Origin: an uncultured Bacteroides sp.
GTDB taxonomy: Bacteria; Bacteroidota; Bacteroidia; Bacteroidales; Bacteroidaceae
NCBI GenBank assembly: GCA_946628545.1
Contig: CAMOWU010000028.1
Span: forward strand, 1 to 36,366
DNA length: 36,366 nt
Direction of reading: 5' to 3'
Shown: positions 16,389 through 25,000 of the stretch, piece after piece
Layout: each line of letters begins with the position of its first letter
Position numbering within the stretch: the first letter of the stretch is position 1
Position numbers and translations under genes: made by a program
The notes under the pieces: generated by a model
What the model saw: the letters and a program-made list of their open reading frames with translations, nothing else
Database searches by the model: none
Told to the model about the DNA's origin: nothing

Positions 16389-17555
16389 ATGTCAACGACA
16401 ACATGCCCAGTCTGCAATCAGACCACTGTAGTGCCTTTCTGCCAGCACTGTGGATTCGAAATCCATTTCTTGCCCACAACCATAAGTGCGGAAGTCAGAG
16501 CTTACGAGGAAAAACGAATCAAGAAATACAAGGAGATGCTGGCGAAAAAGGACACTGAGCCTAAAGAGGATGCCAATCCATCTGTTCCTTTCCCCTCCGA
16601 ACTCACTCAGACCGACAAATGTCCGGTCTGCGAGGCTGAGATGATTCCCGAGCAGACATTCTGTGAGCATTGCGGATGGGTCAGAACACTCTATCCCAAG
16701 GTGGCTCCACCTGCTATCGTGGAGATGGAGAAACAACGGGTGGAGATGATGCGTAAGGCATACCAGCAACGACAAAACGACCGTCAGCAACACGCCGACG
16801 ACACCAAGAAGCTCAACGAGGAAATCGAACACCAAAAGCAATTGGTGGAAGCAGAACAGAAGAAGAACAAGCAACTCGTCGAAGACAACGAGAAGAAAGA
16901 AAAGCAGCTGAAGGACGACAACGACAAATTGTTCGACGACCTATATACCACCAAGGGCCAACTTGATGAAGCGCAGAAAGCACTCAGCGCTGCTCAGTCG
17001 GATCGTGATGCGGCGATAAAAGACCGCGACCAAGCCCAGCAGAAACTGCAAACCGAAAAGACTGAACACGACAAGACCAAGCAAGTCGTTCAAGACGAGA
17101 AGAGGCAATTGGATGAAGCCCGGCGACAGTTGCGTGAGGAGGAGAACGCTCATGCCAAGACAAAAAGAGAATTGGAAGCCTTGCGCAAGACTGCCCCTAC
17201 ACATACCCCCTCACCCACGCAGACCACTCCCCTCAACCGAGGTGAGAAGAAAGGCGACGTGGTCTTCAGCGCAAATGGCAACACCGTCAAGCTGCCACTC
17301 TATGAAGGCCCCAATGACTTCACTGCTCCAGAGGGAATAGATTGCGGAGTGGATGGAGTACTGTTCTGCGTTGAAATCAATGGGGTAGAAGTGCGCATTT
17401 TCGATGCTTGCGGTCAGACCCGTCGAGCCAATGGACATGAAATCGGTCCTAAGGGAAAATCTGTGTATCCAGCCGATGTTTTTGCAGTAGGCAAGGTAAA
17501 AATCACATTTGAATTGAGAGATGTCGATCTCGACGCCATTCTTGGCAACATCTAA
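16389..17555 (+). CDS. double zinc-ribbon coiled-coil protein
   Basis: A protein of 388 residues. Two zinc ribbons open it: Cys6/Cys9/Cys18/Cys21 (CPVC...CQHC) and Cys78/Cys81/Cys92/Cys95 (CPVC...CEHC). A long charged coiled coil spans about 110-265. A Thr/Pro-rich linker (about 270-285) leads to a C-terminal domain of about 95 residues that looks beta-rich (DVVFSANGNTVKLPLYEG, then VLFCVEINGVEVRIFDACG). I do not recognise that last domain. The gene follows the PIN gene by 12 bp. Zinc ribbons also occur in the kinase and in the last gene, which suggests a shared assembly mode. Confidence 0.75.
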   Translation: MSTTTCPVCNQTTVVPFCQHCGFEIHFLPTTISAEVRAYEEKRIKKYKEMLAKKDTEPKEDANPSVPFPSELTQTDKCPVCEAEMIPEQTFCEHCGWVRTLYPKVAPPAIVEMEKQRVEMMRKAYQQRQNDRQQHADDTKKLNEEIEHQKQLVEAEQKKNKQLVEDNEKKEKQLKDDNDKLFDDLYTTKGQLDEAQKALSAAQSDRDAAIKDRDQAQQKLQTEKTEHDKTKQVVQDEKRQLDEARRQLREEENAHAKTKRELEALRKTAPTHTPSPTQTTPLNRGEKKGDVVFSANGNTVKLPLYEGPNDFTAPEGIDCGVDGVLFCVEINGVEVRIFDACGQTRRANGHEIGPKGKSVYPADVFAVGKVKITFELRDVDLDAILGNI

Positions 17556-17598
17556 TATCTTTTTCGTCACAAAAACAATCTTAAACATACATCATATT

Positions 17599-18414
17599 AT
17601 GGCAAACGAAACAGTTCACGGCTCAAATCGCCCATACCAATTACAATGGGGCTCATCCCAGCCCGGACACATTGTCTTTCTCGTCGATCTCTCTGGGTCG
17701 ATGGAAGATAAAATCGATTATGTCATCGAAGCTTTGCAGAAGACTTGCCAGAGCATCGTGACGCGTTGCATATCGGGCACTCAAGTCAAAAACAGGGTCA
17801 GTGTATCCATTTATGGCTACAACTACCACATCGTGGAGTTGCTGAAAGCTGATGCATTAGGCCTTGCCAAGGCTGTTGCCGTAGCGAGGAAAGGCAATCA
17901 ACCTATGTTCGACAAGGAAGGCACTGCCAAGCCCGAATACCAGACTTGCATGAAGATGGCTTTCGACAAGGCCAAGGAGGATGTGGAGCAATGGATTGCT
18001 CAGCAGAAAGCCCAGGGAAAGACGAGAATCCCTTCACCCATCGTCATCAATATCACTGATGGCCAACCCTACGAAGGAGATGATTTGACACCGGAGGAGA
18101 CCTTCAATAAGACCCGTTTGGCTGCTCAGGCAGTCATGAATGTCAGCACCGACGATGGACCAGTGCGCATTTTCAACGTGCACCACGACCCCGGCATCAC
18201 TGACCCCTCGCTCAGTTTTCCAGCATCACAACCCACTACCAGCGACCACATGGCGTTCCTCTATCAGATCAGTTCGCCCATGTATGAGGACTTGCTCGCC
18301 TCGGCGCATTCCTTCGGATTCACTGATGCCACCATCGGGTCGCACTGCATGATCTCCAACGAGAAGGATGTCTCGCGTGTGGCCAGTTTTATCGAATGGG
18401 GATCCTCTAAATAA
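17599..18414 (+). CDS. von Willebrand factor A protein, TerY-like
   Basis: A single VWA domain fills the 271-residue protein. The metal-binding MIDAS motif DLSGS is at 30-34 (IVFLVDLSGSM), and a second MIDAS acidic residue lies in VINITDGQPYEGDD (Asp154). I set the start at the ATG 17599 (MANETVHGSNRP), because the longer upstream frame overlaps the previous gene and adds no domain sequence. TerY-type VWA proteins form a conserved trio with a PP2C phosphatase and a kinase, exactly the order found here. It probably binds a partner protein through the metal site. The PP2C gene starts 9 bp downstream. Confidence 0.88.
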   Translation: MANETVHGSNRPYQLQWGSSQPGHIVFLVDLSGSMEDKIDYVIEALQKTCQSIVTRCISGTQVKNRVSVSIYGYNYHIVELLKADALGLAKAVAVARKGNQPMFDKEGTAKPEYQTCMKMAFDKAKEDVEQWIAQQKAQGKTRIPSPIVINITDGQPYEGDDLTPEETFNKTRLAAQAVMNVSTDDGPVRIFNVHHDPGITDPSLSFPASQPTTSDHMAFLYQISSPMYEDLLASAHSFGFTDATIGSHCMISNEKDVSRVASFIEWGSSK

Positions 18415-18423
18415 CAATACAGT

Positions 18424-19365
18424 ATGACGGGTATTCAAGTGAAATCCTTCATCACACATAAGCGTGGTGAAACAGACGGGGACATTCAGGATAGCATAGC
18501 TTACGACGTCGATCGAGGCCGTTATGCCCTGAGTGACGGAGTGACCAACTCCTTCTTGCCTAAATGCCTGTCGGATTTGCTAACCCAATCATATCTTGAG
18601 GCGGAGAGCCAATCGGACTTTCCGCCACAGTCCCTTCCTCAACAGTTCCGGACAGAACGCGACAACTATCTGCAACAGCTTGATGCAGAACAGATGATGT
18701 TGCAGGAGATGGTGGAGGAAGAATTCAAGGTTGGAGCTGCCACCTTTGTCGGACTGACTGTTGATGGTGACGAGTTCTCATGGCAAGTCTTGGGCGACTC
18801 TTGCCTGTTTCTCCTGCCCGAGGACGGTCACTTGCGTTGCTTTTGCAGTATGCCGGTCAGAGTCAATCCTGACTGGAGCCTTGATGTTCAGTTCGGCAAT
18901 CATCCCCGTCAGATTCATTCCGACGGAGCAGTGGTGGGGGAGTGGATCAAAGGCAAGAGGACCGTCACTTCGGGGTGGGTCATCTTGGCCAGCGATGCCA
19001 TGTCCAACTGGATGGTCCAGCAGTGGAACGAAAGGCGGAACTTTATCCCCGAACTATGGGCGCTCCACGGACAGGATGACTTCGAGGCATTCGTGGAGCA
19101 GGAATACCAAGCTGGTAGGCTGAAAAGTGATGATGAGAGCGTCATACTCATCAGAATTGCGGAAATCAGTGATAATTCACAGACAGATGAAGAGTCAGTG
19201 CCCACCGAAAATTCAGAGTTTTCCCAACACTTCGGAAATTCTGATTCCTCCGAGGATTCAGAAGATTCAAAATCCTCCGACCACTATGATCATTCCGAAC
19301 CCTCTGATGATATCGAATCCAACACCTTTGATGATGATTTCGATTATTCAGGCTTCGCGCAATAA
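18424..19365 (+). CDS. PP2C-type protein phosphatase with acidic tail
   Basis: A protein of 313 residues. The PP2C metal-site motifs are all present: QDS (Asp23), ALSDGV (Asp38-Gly39), VLGDSCLF (123-126), ILASDAMSNW (Asp191) and KSDDESVILI (Asp236/Asp237). It should remove phosphate from Ser/Thr, most likely on targets of the kinase encoded next. The catalytic domain ends near 245. Residues 248-313 form a striking Ser/Asp/Glu tail with repeats such as SEDSEDSKSSD. Such a tail is not part of the usual fold and has many possible phosphorylation sites. The domain is divergent but looks catalytically complete. Confidence 0.8.
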   Translation: MTGIQVKSFITHKRGETDGDIQDSIAYDVDRGRYALSDGVTNSFLPKCLSDLLTQSYLEAESQSDFPPQSLPQQFRTERDNYLQQLDAEQMMLQEMVEEEFKVGAATFVGLTVDGDEFSWQVLGDSCLFLLPEDGHLRCFCSMPVRVNPDWSLDVQFGNHPRQIHSDGAVVGEWIKGKRTVTSGWVILASDAMSNWMVQQWNERRNFIPELWALHGQDDFEAFVEQEYQAGRLKSDDESVILIRIAEISDNSQTDEESVPTENSEFSQHFGNSDSSEDSEDSKSSDHYDHSEPSDDIESNTFDDDFDYSGFAQ

Positions 19366-19389
19366 TAACAGCCAGACAACCAATTGCCT

Positions 19390-20574
19390 ATGAACCTTGT
19401 CAATGAAATACCCGAAGCCTTTGAGGTGGTGTCCAATGTACTTGTTCCTGGACTGAAAGGCTATGCTTATGTGGCAAATAGCAACGAGTTCGCACTTTAT
19501 CCTTTTGAGATGTATCCTGGTGGTTTTTGCCAATCTTTCCCTATGGCCCGCTCAGGCGTGAAAACGAAGAAATGCCTCCGTCTATGGGTCAACGATACTG
19601 CGCGTGAGAGTAATCTTGTACACATCAAGAGTGTCTCTGACTATTTCAATCGCCACAAGGTCAATTATGTGATCAGGTACGAGTATGTGGAGCAAGCACT
19701 TCGGCTACTCAGCGGTAAGGTTATCCCAGGTGTGGTCATGGACTGGATAGAAGGGGATACACTTATCAATGATGTGAAAAAAAACTACCGAAACGCCACA
19801 CGGATGCGGGCACTGGCTAAGGCTTTCCGTGAGATGATCGACTATCTTAATCGCAATGGTATGGCACATGGCGACCTTTCGGGCGACAATATCATGGTCA
19901 CTCCTCAAAGACAACTTGTGCTCATCGACTACGACTCCTTCTACGTCAAGGGACAGCCTGCCAACATACAGCAACCCACAGCAGGAATAAAGGCTTTCCA
20001 ACACCCTCAACGAGGGGCCAACCGATACCTCAACACCTACATGGATTTCTTCTCACAGCAGGTCATTTACCTCTCACTCCTTGCCATCGCTGAGAAACCA
20101 GCCCTTTTCGATGTGGATACAGACAAAGGACTGCTCTTTCAGGATGCTGACCTGCGCAATGAGGCGGCACTGATTCAATCGACTGCCTACAAGGGCATTT
20201 CCACCATTACCAATACTGAGGTGAAGGCCCGTCTGGCTGATCTTCGCAAGGACATCGCAGTGCCGTTCGACAAGGTCCGTTCGCTCACCGCCATCTACGA
20301 GTGGGAGGCAGAACTGGAGCGCAGACGCAAGGAGGGACGCTCTAAGCCTATGACCGATATCCAAGTTCCGCCCCGAAAAGATAAGGAACCGGTACGCGAG
20401 GTGAAAACCTTGGCTCCCTTCTGTGGCATCTGTGGCTACCAGTTCCCTACTTCAATAGACCATGCCTACTACTGTCCCATGTGCGGAACTCAGCGCAGGA
20501 CACTGGAGCAAAACCAATTACCTCCTTGGAGGACTGACAACTCGCCTTACCAAGGAGGAACCAAAAAAAGATAA
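19390..20574 (+). CDS. protein kinase-like protein with C-terminal zinc ribbon
   Basis: A protein of 394 residues from the ATG at 19390; a TTG at 19384 is less likely. The N-lobe has a possible ATP-lysine region (KTKKCLRLWVND) but no obvious glycine loop. The catalytic loop is HGDLSGDN (Asp162, Asn167) and the metal-binding Asp is in VLIDYDS (Asp180), replacing the usual DFG. These key residues suggest it is active. The C-terminus has a zinc ribbon: Cys345, Cys348, Cys362, Cys365. It is the third member of the VWA-PP2C-kinase trio. The WG-repeat gene starts 3 bp after its stop. Confidence 0.82.
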   Translation: MNLVNEIPEAFEVVSNVLVPGLKGYAYVANSNEFALYPFEMYPGGFCQSFPMARSGVKTKKCLRLWVNDTARESNLVHIKSVSDYFNRHKVNYVIRYEYVEQALRLLSGKVIPGVVMDWIEGDTLINDVKKNYRNATRMRALAKAFREMIDYLNRNGMAHGDLSGDNIMVTPQRQLVLIDYDSFYVKGQPANIQQPTAGIKAFQHPQRGANRYLNTYMDFFSQQVIYLSLLAIAEKPALFDVDTDKGLLFQDADLRNEAALIQSTAYKGISTITNTEVKARLADLRKDIAVPFDKVRSLTAIYEWEAELERRRKEGRSKPMTDIQVPPRKDKEPVREVKTLAPFCGICGYQFPTSIDHAYYCPMCGTQRRTLEQNQLPPWRTDNSPYQGGTKKR

Positions 20575-20577
20575 CCG

Positions 20578-21939
20578 ATGGTGAAGATTTGCAAATCATG
20601 TCAATACCGCAATATCGATGCGTATCACTATTGCGTCAAGTGCGGAAAACCGCTGGAGGCGGGCGTGGCCTTTCTCCCGCGGAAGTATGTGGTGATTTCG
20701 GAAGATGAGTACAAGAAACTCAAAGGGCAACAGGCTCAGCTCGGAACATTGCAGCAGAACTTCAAAAACCTCCAAAACAACTACCGCAACCTCAAGAACC
20801 AGAACAGCAGTTCTTGGGGGAGCAGGTCGCGTGATTGGTGGAGCGATTTCTGGACAGAACACGGAGAAACCGTCTGGTTCATCCTCGGGGCTTTGATCTT
20901 CATAGCCATCTGCTACGGGATAGGTTATTCTTGCACGCGCTGTTCCAACGACAACGACGACTACTTCGTGAAAATCGTACAAGACGAGAACACGGGCAAG
21001 TACGGTCTTTACAACGAGCAGACGCAAATACAAGTCCTGCTATGCGACTACGACACCATCATCCACAACTACTCATCTTATTATAACTTCTTCTATACCC
21101 GTCAGAATGGACTCTGGGGTGTAACCGACAGCCTCGGACAGGTTACCGTGGAGTGTTCGCTCGACTCCGTGCGCTCATCCAGCAAACGCACCGACGGAGT
21201 GCTCGTCTCCTACGCCAACGACAAAAGGGGAGTGCTTTCCAACTACGGACAGGTCATCCTGCCTTGCGAGTACGCCACTGTCTTGTGGGATTATCATCCT
21301 GGCACCTATGCCTACAATGACAATCCCGCCGATTATGTGGGCAACATCATCCCTGCAAAGAAGACAGCCAACAGTCAATGGGAACTCTTCAACCGACAGG
21401 GAGAACGCTTGACTGCCAACCAGTACTCTATCGTTCGACAGACCTGCCATCCCGACCTCATCAAGGTAAGCAAGAAAACCAATCCCTACAAGTACGGCCT
21501 TGTCGATATCACGGGAAAAGAGGTCTTGCCTTGTTTGTACGGCTACATTTACAATTTTTCCGACGACCGCTCATGGATCCAGATAGGACGGACGAGACGA
21601 GGCATCACCGACGACCTTGCCGACGACAAATGGATGTGTATCAATCCTCAGGGCAAGGTGCAGTTCTCCTTCCCCGGCAACTATAAAGTCAGTGATTTCA
21701 ACCATGGATTGGCGGCGGTGATCGACAAGGATGACTTTAATATGGAGCGGACGGCCAAGGTTGGATTCTGCGATATCAGCGGCAAGATGGTCATCCCCAT
21801 GATTTATGGTCTTCATTGGAATGAGAACAACAGTTATACGATGCCGGCATTCACCGATGAGTCCGAGCCTCGAGCGTTGGTTTCCTACAACGACAAGAAC
21901 GGTTATCTCACCACCGACGGGAAGTTCCACGAGGAATAG
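20578..21939 (+). CDS. membrane-anchored zinc-ribbon protein with WG repeats
   Basis: The last operon gene encodes 453 residues. It begins with a zinc ribbon (Cys5, Cys8, Cys19, Cys22), then a short coiled coil (about 42-78), one membrane helix at about 97-118 (ETVWFILGALIFIAICYGIG), and a C-terminal region of at least five WG-type beta repeats: LWGVTDSLGQV, KRGVLSNYGQV, KYGLVDITGKE, KVGFCDISGKM, KNGYLTTDGKF. The ribbon should be cytoplasmic and the repeats outside the inner membrane. It could be the surface sensor that links an outside signal to the cytoplasmic kinase complex. The terminator lies 30 bp after its stop. Confidence 0.8.
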   Translation: MVKICKSCQYRNIDAYHYCVKCGKPLEAGVAFLPRKYVVISEDEYKKLKGQQAQLGTLQQNFKNLQNNYRNLKNQNSSSWGSRSRDWWSDFWTEHGETVWFILGALIFIAICYGIGYSCTRCSNDNDDYFVKIVQDENTGKYGLYNEQTQIQVLLCDYDTIIHNYSSYYNFFYTRQNGLWGVTDSLGQVTVECSLDSVRSSSKRTDGVLVSYANDKRGVLSNYGQVILPCEYATVLWDYHPGTYAYNDNPADYVGNIIPAKKTANSQWELFNRQGERLTANQYSIVRQTCHPDLIKVSKKTNPYKYGLVDITGKEVLPCLYGYIYNFSDDRSWIQIGRTRRGITDDLADDKWMCINPQGKVQFSFPGNYKVSDFNHGLAAVIDKDDFNMERTAKVGFCDISGKMVIPMIYGLHWNENNSYTMPAFTDESEPRALVSYNDKNGYLTTDGKFHEE

Positions 21940-21968
21940 AAAAAACACTTGTCCCCCCCAAAAAAAAG

Positions 21969-21997
21969 CGGCTCCGAAAAATCGGAGCCGTTTTTTT
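21969..21997. terminator. bidirectional rho-independent terminator
   Basis: A 9-bp perfect stem CGGCTCCGA/TCGGAGCCG with loop AAAA is followed by seven Ts on the right and preceded by seven As on the left. It therefore ends both the rightward operon and the leftward fucosidase gene, which converge here. Confidence 0.92.
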
Positions 21998-22029
21998 AGA
22001 GTGCATTTTCTATGTAGTGCTTGCTGATG

Positions 22030-25000
22030 TTATCTCATCACCTTGCTTGTCTTGTTGCCTTTGCGGATGATGTAGATGCCATGCTGTGGAACGCTTTGCA
22101 GTCGTATGCCTTGCAGTGAGTAAATCTCGGCAGGTGTATTGTCAGCATCCAGGGCTTCTTTTGTGTCGATGCCAGTGCTGATGTTGTAGTCGTAAAGAAC
22201 CACTTGGTTGGCGCGGAACTCTTGCTCACCTGCGCCTGCGGCGAGGTTGGCTTGGAATCCCAGACAAACATCCTGGGCTTCTTCCAAAGTGAAGAAGATG
22301 CCGTTGAAGACAGTGGTCTCACCTCCTGTGGAGATGTCGAGCCATGCCAGTGATTCCTGTTCGATGGCATCAGTGGCCAGAGGCTCGGAAGAGGCGAAAA
22401 GATAAGCCTTCGAAAGATTGTAGCGGGTCTGGAAGGTGTTGCCGAAGTAGTAGCGGCCTGCTTCGAGATGCACCTTCTGATAGATACGAGCATTGCTCAG
22501 GTCGCCTTCCTCATTGTTGCCGCGGTCGCCCCAGATACCCAGCATCAAGCAGTCGTAGCCGGGATATTTGTCCAAACCCTGTTTTGTCCCGTCGCCTCCA
22601 TTGGGAATGCTGAAGTTCTCCACTGTCCAGAATTCGGGCTTGGCGAAACGAGTGCTCACGCTCTTGTCCTCGCGGCTGAAGCCGGATGCCTCGTGGAGTT
22701 TGTCCTCCGTGATGTCAACGGCATTGAGTTTCTCTGGTTCACCACCGGGATTGCGACCATTCGACAGGAAGTCGTTGAGCGCCTCGCTGAGGGTGTTGTA
22801 AGCCTCGCTCACAGTCTCGTAACTATCGCTTTCCTTCACAGACTTGGCTGAGGCGAGTACTTGCTGGAGTTGGTCGTAGGCGGCCTGAGAATAGTGACCG
22901 GTATTTTCGTTCACTTTCACGCTGCCCATCTGTTCTTCCACGGTGCCAATCAAAGCCGACAGTTTGGAGTATGTGATCTCACCATAGTAGAGCAGTTTCA
23001 CGGCCTTCACGCGTACGTTGTTGGTCACTGACTGACTGAAGTCGGCCTGGAATCCCATGTACACGGTGGTAGGTTCATCGAGAGTGAAGAAGATGCCACG
23101 GAAATTGCCATCGCGCGGGGCGAGGCTCACTTGCTCGTAAGCGATGGACTGAGTGGACATCTCTTTGGAGTCGAGGATTCGGTCGGAAACGAAGATCCAA
23201 CTCTCATCGTTGGGCTCGAAAGGTGAGTAGGCGGCGCCTAAGTAGTAGCGGCCGGCAGGCAACTCTGCTTTCTGGTAAAGACGTGCATTGGAGATGTCGT
23301 AGCCGTGCTCGGGGAAAGCGTTGCTGTTCCACCACACCTCCAGGTGCAGGCAGTCGTAGCCTGGGTTGTTGTCGATACCTGCCTGATGGTCGAAACCGAA
23401 GTTCTCCACTGTCCAGTAGAGGGTCTCGCCGAAACGCCCTCCATCGCTGGTCTCGGGCGTGCGGGCGAAGTTCTCCGATTCTTGGAAGGTCTGGATGGTG
23501 ATGTCCTCATAGCCAGTGCCAATCGGTGAACCACCAATGTTCTTGCCGTTCTTCAGGAAATCCTCCAGGGCTTGCGACAGTTTGTCGTAGGCGGCCTCTA
23601 TCTCCTCGCTTGTAGGTGCATCGAGTTGGCCTTCAGCTTCCTCCGCTACCTTTCTCAGTTCATCGGCGGCTTCTTTGCGGTAGTAGCCGGTATTGTTGTT
23701 GATCTTCACCTCCTCAAGGGTGTTCCAAGTGCGTTCGATGAGATTGAAGAGGGCATCGTTGCTCACCATGCCGTAGCTCAACAGCTTCACTTCCTTCACG
23801 CGGATTTCCTGCTCAGTGGCACCTTCGGCAAGGTTGGCTTGCCAACCCAGCACCACGTCTTGCTCCTGGTCGATGAAGAATCGGATGCCAAACCACTTGC
23901 CTGTGGTCGCGGCGTTGGTATGGGCGAAGGCGATGCTGTTTCCTTCCACAGCCTGAGTGGTGAGCGTGTTGTTGGCGGCAAAGATATAACTTGATTCAGG
24001 GATGTTGTAGTGGGTCTCGAACAGCACCCCGAAGTAGTAGGTGCCGGGTTCGAGGTGAACGGTGCGGTAGATTCGGGTGTTGGTGATATCGCTCTCAATA
24101 GGCTGTACCTCCTCGCTCAGCCAGCGTCCAAGCATGATGGTGTTGTAGCCAGGATAGGAGTCGATGCCGTTCTTCGTGTCGCCGTTGGTCATGGCGATGC
24201 CATAGTTCTCCACCGTCCAGTTTTGAGGGGTGCCAAAACGCTTGCCCATCTCTGAGGCGGAGAAGTTGCTGGCTTCCACCAGTCCCGTAGTGGTGAGGTC
24301 TGCCTCGTAGCCTTCCATGGGCTCTCCTGGTTGGTTGCGGCCATCAGTCATGAGTTTCTGGTAGGCGTCGTTCACTGTAGCGATGACGATTTTCTGGTTC
24401 GCCTCGCTTTCGCCCACATGCTCCCGGGCATCGCTCAGCGCCTTGGCAAATTCTTCCAGACCTTTCTTGCTCAGTTTGCCAGTGTTGTTGCTGGCTTGTG
24501 GGGTCAGTTTGGTCAACAAGGCTTCATATCCTTCGATGACCTCCTCCAGAGTGGCGGACTGGTCGGTACCGGCAACGAAAGTGATCTCAAACACTGGTGC
24601 GATATCGTTTGGATGCACATCGGGGAGGGTCACGGTCAGTCCTTCTATGCTTTCTGTGTATTCCACATCGCCATAGCCAAGCAGACGGAGGCTCTTCACC
24701 TCTCCGTTGTAGTATTCGCTGCTCTTGCCGAGACTGCTGAATGTGAATGACTTGCCCGATGGCCAGCGCATGATGGTGGCGTAAAGGGTGTCGTTGCGCT
24801 GCACATAGCGGACGTCTTTTGATGAGTAGTTGTTGCCCTCGTTGAAACCCTGTGCGCTCAGTGGGTTGGCTGCGTCGGCCAGAGGTCCTTCGCCGAAGGT
24901 CTTCCACGGGCGGGTGCCGTAGATGCTTGCGGAGTTGATGTCCATCCAAGCCTTGATGTCGGCCAGGATCTTCTGCTCTTTGTCATCAATCGTACCGTCG

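Noticed and set aside
17521-17598. Earlier start for the VWA protein
   Set aside because: It would overlap the previous gene by 35 bp and add 26 residues unlike a VWA N-terminus; ATG 17599 fits better.
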